From Amycolatopsis acidiphila (GTDB taxonomy: Bacteria; Actinomycetota; Actinomycetes; Mycobacteriales; Pseudonocardiaceae), in NCBI RefSeq assembly GCF_021391495.1, contig NZ_CP090063.1, positions 3,162,001 through 3,226,000 of the forward strand: a DNA stretch of 64,000 bases, given 5' to 3'. The position numbers and the translations under genes are program-made. Shown here one piece after another: positions 34,191 through 42,347 of this stretch. Each line of letters begins with the position of its first letter. Within the stretch, counting starts at the first letter, position 1. The notes beneath the pieces were generated by a model, which ran no database searches, was not told where the DNA came from, and worked only from the letters and a program-made list of their open reading frames with translations.

Positions 34191-36557
34191 GTGGTGAACG
34201 AGGTGACGGACTACGACGCGTCGGCGTTCGGGCGGCTGCTGCTGCGCCACCGGCGCTCCGCCCGGCTGACCCAGGCGGAGCTGGCGGAGGCCTCCGGCAT
34301 GAGCGTCCGCGCCCTGCGTGACCTGGAGCGGGGCCGCTCGCAGGCCGCGCAGCGCCGCTCCGCCGACGCGCTCGCCGACGCGATGGGCCTGACCGGGAAG
34401 GACCGTGAAGGGTTCGTCGCCGCGGCCCGCGACGGGCGCCGCCGCGCCGCGAAGCCGGGCGAGGAGGACCTGTCCTGCCGGCTGCCCCCGGCGGTGCCGG
34501 ACCTGCTCGGCCGCGACGCGGAACTGGCCCGGCTGCGGGAGGCGGCGGCCACCGGCTCGCCCAGCGGAGTGGTCCTGTCGATCATCGGCCACCCCGGCGT
34601 CGGCAAGACGGCGCTGGCGGTGGCGGCCGCGCACGCGCTCGAAGACCGCTTCCCGGACGGCTGCTTCGCGCTCGACCTGCGTGGGATGGACGACCAGCCG
34701 GTCACCTCGCGCGCCGCGCTCGACCAGCTGCTGCGTGCCCTCGGCGTGCCCGCGCAGCAGATCCCGGCCGCCGGCGTCGAGCAGCAGCACCTGTTCCGCT
34801 CGCTGCTGGCCGGTCGGCGGGTGCTGGTGCTGCTGGACAACGCCGCCGACGAGGCGCAGGTCCGCCCGCTGCTCGCGGCGAGCCCCGGCTGCCTGACCCT
34901 GATCACCTGCCGCCGCGCGCTCGCCGGGCTGGAGGCGGGCCGGTGGGTCTGGCTCGAGCCGCTCGCGACCACCGGCGCGACCGGGCTGCTGAGCACCATC
35001 GTCGGCGCGGACCGCGTCACGGCCGAGCCCGGAGCCGCCACGGAGCTGGTGACGCTGTGCGGCAACCTGCCGCTGGCGGTGCGCATCGCGGGCAACCGCC
35101 TCGCGACGCGGCCGCACTGGTCGATCGCCTACCTGGTGGCCGAGCTGCGCGACGTGAACACGAGGCTGAGCTCGCTGGCCGCGGGCGACCTGCAGGTGCG
35201 CTCGGCGTTCGAGATGTCCTACCGCAGGCTCTCCCCGGCCGCGCGGCTGGTGTTCCGCCGGCTGGCCGCGATCCCGGGCGCCGACTTCGCGGGCGCGCTC
35301 GCCGCGGTGGCCGCCGGGATGACCGAGGAGGACGTCTCGGCGTACCTGGACGAGCTGGTCGACGCGAACCTCGTGCAGGCGGCGACCGCCCCCGGCCGCT
35401 ACCGGTTCCACGACCTGATCCGCATCTTCGCCGGTGAACGCCTGGACGCCGAGGAGAAGCCGGCCGACCGCGAGACGCTGGCGCACGCCACGCTGGAGTA
35501 CCTGCTGGGCACGGCGTCGGCGGCCGCGCGCCTGTTCTACCCCGACACGCTCACGCCCGAGCCGTTCCGCTCGCGGAGTGAAGCGGCGGCCTGGCTCGAC
35601 ACCGAGGCGTCGAACTGGCTCGCCGCGCACCGGCTCGCGGCTCAGGCGGGCCGGCACCGCGAAGTGCTGGAGCTGGCGCACGCGATGCACTGGTACTCCG
35701 ACGGGCGCAGCCAGCAGCGGCCGTGGCACGACGTGTTCACCCTCGGCCTCGTCGCCGCGCGGGCGCTGGGCAGCCGGCAGGACGAGGCGGTCATGCTCGA
35801 CTTCGTCGGCTGGGCGCGCTACTTCTGCCTCGCCGACAACGACGGCGGCCTCCGCGCGCATCGCGACGCGCTGCGCCTCGCCGTCGAGATCGGCGACCGG
35901 CGGGAGCAGGCGTGTGCGCTCGCCTACCTCGCCGCGGTGCTGATGCGGCTGGGCCGGCTTCCCGAGGCACTCGACCACGCCCTCCGCGCCGTGCACCTGG
36001 CGCGGGAGCTGGAGTTCTGGCTGGGCCAGGGCACCATCCGCAACACGCTGGGCGCGATCCTGCGGGCGTGCGGCCGGACGGCCGAAGCGCTCGCCGTGCA
36101 CCGCGAGGTGCTGGCGGACGTCGAGGCCCGCTACGGCGAGGCCAACCCCGACGCGCGCCGGTTCTTCCACTCCGCGACGCTGCTCAACCTCGGGCTGGAC
36201 CTGAACGAGGCCGGGCGCTGGCAGCGCGCCGCGAGCACCTTCCGCGAGGCGCGGTCGCTGTTCCGCCAGGGCGGGTTCCGGCTGGAGGAGGCGCACGCGG
36301 CGCTCAACGAAGGCCGCGCACGGCGCGAGGTCGGCCAGCACGCGTTCGCCGGGGTGTGCCTGGAGCTGGCGCTTTCCGCGTTCACCGGAGTGCCCCTGCG
36401 CTGGCAGCGCGCCCGCACCCTCGCGGAGCTGAGCACGCTCTACGTCGCCACCGGCGACACCGAGGCGGCACACGACCGGCGGCATCAGGCACTCGCGCTG
36501 TGCGAGGAGCTCGGCACCGACGAGGCCAGGGCGCTGGCGGCCGAGCTGTCCTGGTGA
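34191..36557 (+). CDS. XRE-NB-ARC-TPR STAND transcriptional regulator
   Basis: A 788-residue protein with three parts: an N-terminal XRE helix-turn-helix (residues about 12-66, RLTQAELAEASGMSVRALRDLERG), an NB-ARC ATPase (Walker A GHPGVGKT at 133-140; Walker B RVLVLLDN near 210; GNLPLAVRIAGNRLA), and a C-terminal TPR array of about 330 residues. Such regulators often control secondary metabolism or local operons; no BTAD domain is present. Adjacent GTG codons at 34191 and 34194 both fit as start. Likely targets are its own promoter and the divergent LuxR gene. Confidence 0.85.
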   Translation: MVNEVTDYDASAFGRLLLRHRRSARLTQAELAEASGMSVRALRDLERGRSQAAQRRSADALADAMGLTGKDREGFVAAARDGRRRAAKPGEEDLSCRLPPAVPDLLGRDAELARLREAAATGSPSGVVLSIIGHPGVGKTALAVAAAHALEDRFPDGCFALDLRGMDDQPVTSRAALDQLLRALGVPAQQIPAAGVEQQHLFRSLLAGRRVLVLLDNAADEAQVRPLLAASPGCLTLITCRRALAGLEAGRWVWLEPLATTGATGLLSTIVGADRVTAEPGAATELVTLCGNLPLAVRIAGNRLATRPHWSIAYLVAELRDVNTRLSSLAAGDLQVRSAFEMSYRRLSPAARLVFRRLAAIPGADFAGALAAVAAGMTEEDVSAYLDELVDANLVQAATAPGRYRFHDLIRIFAGERLDAEEKPADRETLAHATLEYLLGTASAAARLFYPDTLTPEPFRSRSEAAAWLDTEASNWLAAHRLAAQAGRHREVLELAHAMHWYSDGRSQQRPWHDVFTLGLVAARALGSRQDEAVMLDFVGWARYFCLADNDGGLRAHRDALRLAVEIGDRREQACALAYLAAVLMRLGRLPEALDHALRAVHLARELEFWLGQGTIRNTLGAILRACGRTAEALAVHREVLADVEARYGEANPDARRFFHSATLLNLGLDLNEAGRWQRAASTFREARSLFRQGGFRLEEAHAALNEGRARREVGQHAFAGVCLELALSAFTGVPLRWQRARTLAELSTLYVATGDTEAAHDRRHQALALCEELGTDEARALAAELSW

Positions 36558-36669
36558 GAACGGGCAGCGTTGGCTGTCGCTTCGGGTAAGGCGCGGGCGG
36601 AGCGCCCACTACGGCGGCCCGGCGGGTTTGACTCGTCCCGACGCGTCCGTGCCAGGGGAGATACCGCTC

Positions 36670-37686
36670 GTGAACCACGACCAAGTCGCTGCGGCGGACC
36701 CCGCGGCGTTCGACTGGGAGACCCGGCTGCGTGCCGCGTTCGCGGTACCGGGCCTGGCCGGTCTCGTCGTCGGGGCCCGGGACCTGTGGGACCAGTGCCC
36801 GCGGAACCGGCCCCGCGCGGTCCCGTCGTCCGGCGGTACGGCCGCCCCTAGCTCCCGCCCTGGCGATCCTGGGCGCCGGGGGCACGGGGGAGACGGCGGC
36901 GCGGCGACCGGGCCGGACCTCGTCCTCACCACGGCCGAGTTCGCCCTGCTGTGGGCCGACCTCGGGCTCGGCCCGATGCCCTATCCGCTGGCCGTGCCCG
37001 CCTGCGGCCGGACCCCGGCGCTGCGCGCCGAGTTCACCGCCGAGGTGTACCGCGAGCTGGGCACCCGCGGCCTCGCCGCGGGCGGGCGCCTGGCCGCGGA
37101 CCTCGAAGCGCTGCTGGTCCTGCTCGCCGGGTGCGAGTTCGCCGTGGACGCCGTCGCGCACGTGGGCTACCCGCTGCGCGCACTGGCCGGCACCGACCGG
37201 CACACCGCCGTGCTCGCGATGCTCGCCGGGGGCGAGGTGTGGCTGACCGCGATCCGCCCGACCGCGCTCGCGTCCGCGATCGCGGGCGTGCTGCCCGCCC
37301 GCGACGCCGGGCCGGGCCACGGCCTGTCCCTGCCCCGCGCCGTGCTCACCGCGGCCGCCGAGCCGGCGGAGGACGTCTTCGGCGCCCGGATGGAGCCTAA
37401 GGCGGTGTTGCGGGCGGGCGGGGTGTCGCCGGTCGACACCGCCGTGCTGCTGGAACTGGCCGCCGGGCGCCGGACCGGCGGCCAGTTCGCCGTCTCCCGT
37501 ACCGGGCCGGGGCGGGCGCGCCGGATGGACACCCTCGTCTCGTGGTTCGACACCTCCCGCGGCCGCTATCTGCTGGTGCGCGAGGACTCCTGGCTCAGCC
37601 TCGCGCCCGCGAGCGCCATCCGCCTCGAGCACCGCCTGGCCGCGTTGCTGTCCGAAGTGGACGAGCTGAACCACGCCTGGTGCTGA
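36670..37686 (+). CDS. EspG-like ESX secretion-associated protein
   Basis: A protein of about 338 residues whose last 250 residues match the EspG pattern: LTTAEFALLWADLGLGPMPYPL, a long helical middle, PGHGLSLPRAVL, the GGQFAVSRTG segment and GRYLLVREDSWLSLAPAS near the end. EspG chaperones bind PE/PPE or WXG100 partners for type VII secretion, but no ESX gene is visible here. The first 95 residues are unusual, with a Gly/Arg/Pro linker. GTG 36670 is preferred (AGGGGAG upstream); an earlier in-frame start at 36628 exists. Confidence 0.6.
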   Translation: MNHDQVAAADPAAFDWETRLRAAFAVPGLAGLVVGARDLWDQCPRNRPRAVPSSGGTAAPSSRPGDPGRRGHGGDGGAATGPDLVLTTAEFALLWADLGLGPMPYPLAVPACGRTPALRAEFTAEVYRELGTRGLAAGGRLAADLEALLVLLAGCEFAVDAVAHVGYPLRALAGTDRHTAVLAMLAGGEVWLTAIRPTALASAIAGVLPARDAGPGHGLSLPRAVLTAAAEPAEDVFGARMEPKAVLRAGGVSPVDTAVLLELAAGRRTGGQFAVSRTGPGRARRMDTLVSWFDTSRGRYLLVREDSWLSLAPASAIRLEHRLAALLSEVDELNHAWC

Positions 37687-37727
37687 CCCGCGGCACAGCC
37701 GGAAAAAGACTGGACGAGCCCGATACG

Positions 37728-38717
37728 GTGGATCCCGTGCCCCGGCTGCGTCTGCATTTCACCGCCGAAGACCTGGCGAGAACCCGGATCGTGGCCGAGC
37801 CGCATCCGATGTGGGAGCTCGTGCTGAGCCTGCAGAAGGTGCGGTCCGTCCGGCCGCACGCCCGTTACGCCGAATGGCGGGAGCACTCGCTGCCGCGGCT
37901 CGGCGAGCCCGCCCACCGCCGGCATCTGGACCTGCTCACCACCCTGGTGCCCCCGCGCGGGAACTTCCCCGACTTCCTCACCCCGGCCGGCGGCGAGGGC
38001 GAGTTCGGCGACGTGCTGGAGACCGTGCTCAGCACCCCGAGGCAGCGGCTGCGCCGGGAGATGGCCGCGATCCTGCGCGGACGGCAGGCGTCCCCGGCCG
38101 CGGGCCTGCTGGCCGACGGTTCCGCGGACGGGCTGCGCGAACTGGCCGACGCCGCCTCCTGGTACCACGACACCGTGCTCAGGCCGCACTGGAGCGCCGT
38201 GCGGCGGGCCTTCGGCGCGGACCGCGGGTCCCGGGTGCACGACCTGTCCGGCGGCGGGGTGGAGCGGCTGCTGAGCAGGCTGCCGGGCTGCACCCGATGG
38301 GAGGCGCCGGTGCTGGAGTGCCCGTACCCGGTGAACCGGAACCTCGAGCTGGGCGGGCGCGGGCTCAGCCTCATCCCGTCCTACTTCTGCCAGACCAGCC
38401 CGGTGACGCTGATCGATCCGGCGCTGCCCCCGGTGCTCGTCTACCCCGCGGGGGACCTGCCGGTGCCCGGCGGCGGGACGGCCGCGCTGGTCGCCCTGCT
38501 CGGCGACACCCGGGCGCAGGTGCTGCGCGCCCTGCGCGTCCCCCGCTCCACCACGAGCATCGCCGGGTACGTGCGCACCTCGGCGGCCTCGGCGAGCAAG
38601 CACGCCGCCGTGCTGCGCGAAGCGGGCCTGGTCACGAGCACCCGCGACGGTCACGCGGTCCTGCACGCCGTGACCCCGCTGGGGCTGGCGCTGCTGGACG
38701 TGGTCGGCGGCGCCTGA
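37728..38717 (+). CDS. ArsR-like winged-helix transcriptional regulator (DUF5937-type)
   Basis: A 329-residue protein. The C-terminal 75 residues form an ArsR-type winged helix (LGDTRAQVLRALRVPRSTTSIAGYV, SASKHAAVLREAGLVTSTRDG). The N-terminal 240 residues (RLHFTAEDLARTRIVAEPHPMWELVLSLQ) match the conserved domain that often precedes it in actinobacteria, of unknown ligand. GTG 37728 or 37737 are possible starts; TACGGT (37724-37729) upstream of the second could be a -10 box of a leaderless message. The last 86 bases overlap an opposite-strand gene. Confidence 0.7.
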   Translation: MDPVPRLRLHFTAEDLARTRIVAEPHPMWELVLSLQKVRSVRPHARYAEWREHSLPRLGEPAHRRHLDLLTTLVPPRGNFPDFLTPAGGEGEFGDVLETVLSTPRQRLRREMAAILRGRQASPAAGLLADGSADGLRELADAASWYHDTVLRPHWSAVRRAFGADRGSRVHDLSGGGVERLLSRLPGCTRWEAPVLECPYPVNRNLELGGRGLSLIPSYFCQTSPVTLIDPALPPVLVYPAGDLPVPGGGTAALVALLGDTRAQVLRALRVPRSTTSIAGYVRTSAASASKHAAVLREAGLVTSTRDGHAVLHAVTPLGLALLDVVGGA

Positions 38718-39081
38718 GCCCGTCGGGGCGGCCCTGGGCGACGGCGAGGGCACGCGCGCAGACCTGGACCAGCAGCCGGTTGGCGGGGGAGTCCGGGAAG
38801 CGGCCGCACCCGGGGCAGCGCAGCAGGACCTGCCCGGCGAGCTCGTCCACCACGACCGGCACCGGCCGCTCGCAGGCCCGGCACCACCGGTGCCCGGTCA
38901 CCAGGATCACGTGTGCGTCGGCGCCGACGCAGTGGTGCAGCCAGTTCCGGTGGGTCCGGCAGGTGATCCGCTCGAACGGGTCGAGCCCGCGCTCCTCCGC
39001 GGCGTCCTCGGCCGCCAGCCGGGCGGCCAGGCGCCGGTCGCGCAGGTCCGCGTACCGGTCGACGACGTGCAGTGTCGGCAT
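38632..39081 (-). CDS. small zinc-ribbon protein, function unknown
   Basis: A 149-residue protein with two Cys pairs (WCRACERP and LRCPGCGRFP) that look like a zinc ribbon, plus conserved-looking CRTHRNWLHH. The basic, proline-rich last 30 residues overlap the 3' end of the opposite regulator gene, so the stop may be further along than the functional protein needs. No function can be assigned. Confidence 0.6.
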   Translation of the reverse strand: MPTLHVVDRYADLRDRRLAARLAAEDAAEERGLDPFERITCRTHRNWLHHCVGADAHVILVTGHRWCRACERPVPVVVDELAGQVLLRCPGCGRFPDSPANRLLVQVCARALAVAQGRPDGLRRRRPRPAAPAPAGSRRAGPRDRRGCS

Positions 39082-39145
39082 GCCCCAAGATAACTCCGGG
39101 TGTGCCGCCCGGGCCTGTGGCCCACTTTCGCCGGACGGGCCGGGC

Positions 39146-39817
39146 TCAGCCGACCGGTTCGAGCACCGCCAGTTCGGCGTCCACTTCGGACTCCAGCCGG
39201 GTCAGCTCGGGCTCGCGCAGGCCGTCCTCGGCGCGCATCCGGTCCGTCAGCAGGCGGACCGGGTCGAACTCACGCCAGCGCGCCACCTCCGCGCGGCCGC
39301 GGAACCGGCACGTGCTCAGCTCCAGCAGGTGCGGGCCCTCGCCGCAGCGGATCGCGTCGACCGCCTCGTCCACGGCCTCGGCCACGGCGAGCACGTCCAT
39401 GCCGTCCACCGACCACGCGGGAACGCCGTGCTCATCGGCGAAACCCGTCTCCGAGGCGAGCCCGCCGAGCGGGTGGAGGTTGTTCTCGCGGCAGAACAGC
39501 ACCGGCAGCCGCCGGCGTGCGGCCAGCTTCAGCGCCGCGCGCAGTTCCTCGGCAGGGCCGCCGTCTTCGCCCAGCAGGTACACGGTGACCGTCGGCCGGT
39601 CCAGCATCGCCGCCGACATGCCCAGCCCGAGCGCGAGCGACAGCCCGCCGCCCTCGACGAGGGTGTCGTCCGGGCCGACGCCCTGGGCGATCCCGGCCAG
39701 CACGGCCTCGTTCCCGATGACCGGCTCGCCGGCGCGGCGCTCCGCGAAGCGCCGCGCGCGGATCATCTGGCGGAGCAGGTCCAGCCGCTCGTACGCGCGC
39801 AGGCTCCGGTCACTCAT
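39146..39817 (-). CDS. shortened thiamine-diphosphate E1-alpha-like protein
   Basis: A 223-residue protein like the alpha subunit of pyruvate/acetoin dehydrogenase E1 (family length about 320). The opening RAYERLDLLRQMIRARRFAERR and the closing EAVDEAVDAIRCGEGPHLLEL segments are intact. The central part is missing: there is no YRxHxxxL region, and the diphosphate-magnesium motif GDG-x(n)-N appears only as GEDGGPAEELRAALKLAA. Catalysis with thiamine diphosphate is therefore doubtful. It is the third gene of an operon with a phosphoribosyltransferase and an acyl-CoA synthetase (ATGA overlap); no E1-beta gene is nearby. Confidence 0.65.
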   Translation of the reverse strand: MSDRSLRAYERLDLLRQMIRARRFAERRAGEPVIGNEAVLAGIAQGVGPDDTLVEGGGLSLALGLGMSAAMLDRPTVTVYLLGEDGGPAEELRAALKLAARRRLPVLFCRENNLHPLGGLASETGFADEHGVPAWSVDGMDVLAVAEAVDEAVDAIRCGEGPHLLELSTCRFRGRAEVARWREFDPVRLLTDRMRAEDGLREPELTRLESEVDAELAVLEPVG

Positions 39818-41565
39818 GACATTCCCTCCACTGTAGACGGATCTCCCGCTGCGAGACCCAGTTCCCTCGCCTTGAGCACGCGCCGCAGCACCTTGCCGCT
39901 GCGCGTCTTCGGCAGCCGCGGCTCGAACGCGACCTCCCGTGGCGCCAGCGCGCCGAGCGCGCGGCGGCCGAACGAGAGCAGCTCCAGCCGCAGCTCCTCG
40001 CCCGGCTCGTAGCCGGCGTGGAGCGCGACGAACGCCTTCACCAGCTCGCCCTCGTCGGGGTCGGGCCTGCCCACGACTCCCGCCTCCCGCACGGCCGGAT
40101 GCCTCAGCAGCACGCTCTCCACCTCGAACGGGCTCACCAGGTAGCCGTTCGCGGAGATCACGTCGCCGGTCCGGCCCACGAACCAGAAGTAGCCGTCCTC
40201 GTCGCGGCGGGCGATGTCGCCGGTGAGGTACCAACCGTCCGAAAAGGACTCGTTGTAGCGCTGCGGGTCGCGCCAGTAGCCGCGGAACATCGACGGCCAG
40301 CCACGCCGCAGCGCCAGCTCGCCCGCCTGCCGCTCCTCGCGGCCCAGCTCGCGGACCTTGCCGTCCTCGCCGCGTTCCACGAGCCCGGCCTCGACCCCCG
40401 GCAGCGCAAGGCCCATCGACCCCGGCCGGACCTCCTCGGCCGCGAAGTTGGCGATCGTGATCGCGCCGGTCTCGGCCTGCCACCAGGTGTCGTGCACCGG
40501 CGTGCCCAGCGCGTCCTGGCCCCACACCACGGCCTCCGCCCCGAGCGGCTCGCCGCCGCTGGCCACGAATCGCAGTGCCGACAGGTCGTGTTCGGCAGGG
40601 GGTTCCGCACCCCGGCGCATCAGGGTGCGCAGCGTCGCGGGTTCGGTGTACCAGACGCTGACCCGCTGGGTGGACAGCACCGAGAGCCATCGCCTGCCGT
40701 CGAACCCGCCGTCGACGCTGACCGTGGTGATCCCCGCGGCCAGCGGCGCCACCACGGCGTAGGTCATCCCGGTGACCCCGCCGGGGTCGGCGCTGCACCA
40801 CAGCACGTCCCGCGGGTGCAGGTCGAGGGCGTACCGGGCGCTGACGAACTGCGCCAGCACGGCCTCGTGGGCCTGCAGCACGCCCTTCGGGCTGCCGGTG
40901 GTGCCGCTGGTGAAGTGCAGGAACGCGGGGTCGTCCGGCTCGCCGGCCGCGATCTCGTACTCCGGCGAGGACCCGGCGAGCGCCGGGCCGAGCGCGAGCG
41001 TCCCCGGCTCGCTCACCTCGCCGGTCACCAGGACCTCCCGCAGCGAGGGCACCGAGTCGCGGATCTCCCGCACCTTGCGGCGGTACAGCTCGGGAGTGGT
41101 GACGAGCACGCCGGCCTCGCCCAGCCGCAGCCGTTCGCGGACCGGCTGGGGACCGTAGGCGGCGAACAGCGGGGAGAGCACGCAGCCGGCCTTGAGGGCG
41201 CCGAGCACGGCGACGTAGAGCTCGGGCACCCGGCCCAGCAGCGTGAACACCCGTTCGCCGCGCGGGATGCCGAGCTTGCCGAGCAGGTCGGCGAACCGGT
41301 TGCTGCGCTCGGCCAGCTCGGCGTAGGTGAAGTCCACGGTGTCGTCGTAGCGGTCCACCCAGCGGAGCGCGGCGTGGTCGCGGCGCGGCCCGGCGGCGTA
41401 GCGGTCCACCGCCTCGTGCGCGATGTTGAGCCCGCGGCCCCGGGGCAGCCCGGACAGGGCCAGCCGCTCGGCGTCCCAGCTGAACTCCTCGACCACCCGC
41501 CGGTAGTCCCCGAGGGTGGCCGACGCGCGGACGGCGTCGGGCTTGCGGATCGGCGGCCACGTCAT
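39814..41565 (-). CDS. AMP-forming acyl-CoA/acetyl-CoA synthetase
   Basis: A 583-residue ANL-family ligase that activates a short carboxylic acid, most likely acetate or propionate, as CoA thioester. Motifs: the ATP loop FTSGTTGSPKG, DTWWQAETGAI, WYLTGDIARRDEDGYFWFVGR, and the C-terminal catalytic lysine region LPKTRSGKVLRR. ATG 41565 shares ATGA with the upstream phosphoribosyltransferase. The lysine in the last motif is a known acetylation target in relatives. Confidence 0.86.
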   Translation of the reverse strand: MTWPPIRKPDAVRASATLGDYRRVVEEFSWDAERLALSGLPRGRGLNIAHEAVDRYAAGPRRDHAALRWVDRYDDTVDFTYAELAERSNRFADLLGKLGIPRGERVFTLLGRVPELYVAVLGALKAGCVLSPLFAAYGPQPVRERLRLGEAGVLVTTPELYRRKVREIRDSVPSLREVLVTGEVSEPGTLALGPALAGSSPEYEIAAGEPDDPAFLHFTSGTTGSPKGVLQAHEAVLAQFVSARYALDLHPRDVLWCSADPGGVTGMTYAVVAPLAAGITTVSVDGGFDGRRWLSVLSTQRVSVWYTEPATLRTLMRRGAEPPAEHDLSALRFVASGGEPLGAEAVVWGQDALGTPVHDTWWQAETGAITIANFAAEEVRPGSMGLALPGVEAGLVERGEDGKVRELGREERQAGELALRRGWPSMFRGYWRDPQRYNESFSDGWYLTGDIARRDEDGYFWFVGRTGDVISANGYLVSPFEVESVLLRHPAVREAGVVGRPDPDEGELVKAFVALHAGYEPGEELRLELLSFGRRALGALAPREVAFEPRLPKTRSGKVLRRVLKARELGLAAGDPSTVEGMS

Positions 41566-42188
41566 GCGGGGACCCCGGCGTTCTCCTGGAGCACGCGCAG
41601 CACCTCGCGGTCGTCCACTTCCCGGAAGTCGGCGTACCACCGGCTGACCGCCTGCATCCGATTCGGCGCGAGCAGGCATTCGACCCGGTCGACGAGCGGG
41701 GTCAGCTCGGCGAGCGCCTCCGGCGCGGCGACCGGCACCGCGAGGATGATCCGCGCGGCGCCGCGCGAGCGCAGCACCCGGATCGCCGCGCGAATGCTGG
41801 CGCCCGTCGCGATGCCGTCGTCGGCGAGCACGACGGTGCGGCCGGACACCGGCACCGCGGGGCGGACGGCGCGGTAGCGCAGCGCGCGGCGGGCCAGGCG
41901 CAGCTGCTCGGTCTCCAGCACCCGCGCGAAGATCTCGGGGTCGAGGCTGTTCCCCCCGACGACGACGGCGTCCTCGCCGACGGCGCCGAGCGCCAGCTCG
42001 GGACTGCCGGGATCACCGATCTTGCGGACCAGGACCACGTCGAGCGGGGCGTGCAGCGCGGTGGCGATCGGCGCGGCGACCAGCACCCCGCCCCGGGGCA
42101 GGCCCAGCACCAGTGGCCGTTCCCCGCGCACGTCCGCCAGGCGCGCGGCGAGCTCCTGGCCTGCGGTCGTGCGGTTGTCCACCACCAT
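41562..42188 (-). CDS. phosphoribosyltransferase family protein
   Basis: A 208-residue type I phosphoribosyltransferase with the PRPP loop TVVLADDGIATGAS and the N-terminal LGLPRGGVLVAAPIA. It resembles the phosphoribosyltransferase half of mycobacterial Rv0571c, a DosR-regulon member, but lacks the second hydrolase half. ATG 42188 follows GGGAG. It is divergent from a nicotinate phosphoribosyltransferase, again as in that regulon. The base acceptor is unknown. Confidence 0.8.
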   Translation of the reverse strand: MVVDNRTTAGQELAARLADVRGERPLVLGLPRGGVLVAAPIATALHAPLDVVLVRKIGDPGSPELALGAVGEDAVVVGGNSLDPEIFARVLETEQLRLARRALRYRAVRPAVPVSGRTVVLADDGIATGASIRAAIRVLRSRGAARIILAVPVAAPEALAELTPLVDRVECLLAPNRMQAVSRWYADFREVDDREVLRVLQENAGVPA

Positions 42189-42275
42189 CGGATCGCTCCC
42201 TCGAGACGAAGCCGTCCGGTCGACGATGCCTTCTCCCCGGGTGCCCAGGGCAGGGCTGGAGGTAACCGGCCGCAC

Positions 42276-42289
42276 GGTACAAAGTCCCC
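42276..42289. promoter_or_regulatory. weak DosR-like box between phosphoribosyltransferase and pncB
   Basis: On the minus strand GGGGACTTTGTACC. The left half GGGAC-TTT agrees with DosR boxes; the right half departs at two places. It lies 59 bases before pncB and 88 before the divergent gene. Another imperfect candidate, GGGAC-CCAT-GGGCC, is at 42315-42328. Confidence 0.4.
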
Positions 42290-42347
42290 ACGACCGGGCC
42301 GCGAGTCGTACGGTGGGACCCATGGGCCAGGCCCGGGACACGCCGGA

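Noticed and set aside
33609-36485. 958-residue minus-strand frame opposite the STAND regulator
   Set aside because: The plus-strand frame has clear HTH, P-loop and TPR features; the reverse frame is low-complexity Arg/Gln/Val sequence without domains.
36595-36607. GGGCG-GAG-CGCCC hairpin as terminator after the STAND gene
   Set aside because: Five-base stem, no T-run, and such stems are frequent by chance in this composition.
42174-42182. TTGTCCACC as a DnaA box near a possible origin
   Set aside because: A single imperfect box inside the phosphoribosyltransferase coding sequence; no AT-rich region, box cluster or dnaA/dnaN genes nearby.
42315-42328. GGGAC-CCAT-GGGCC as a further DosR-like box before pncB
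   Set aside because: One mismatch in the right arm and only 20 bases before the start; kept as a note, not as a separate feature.
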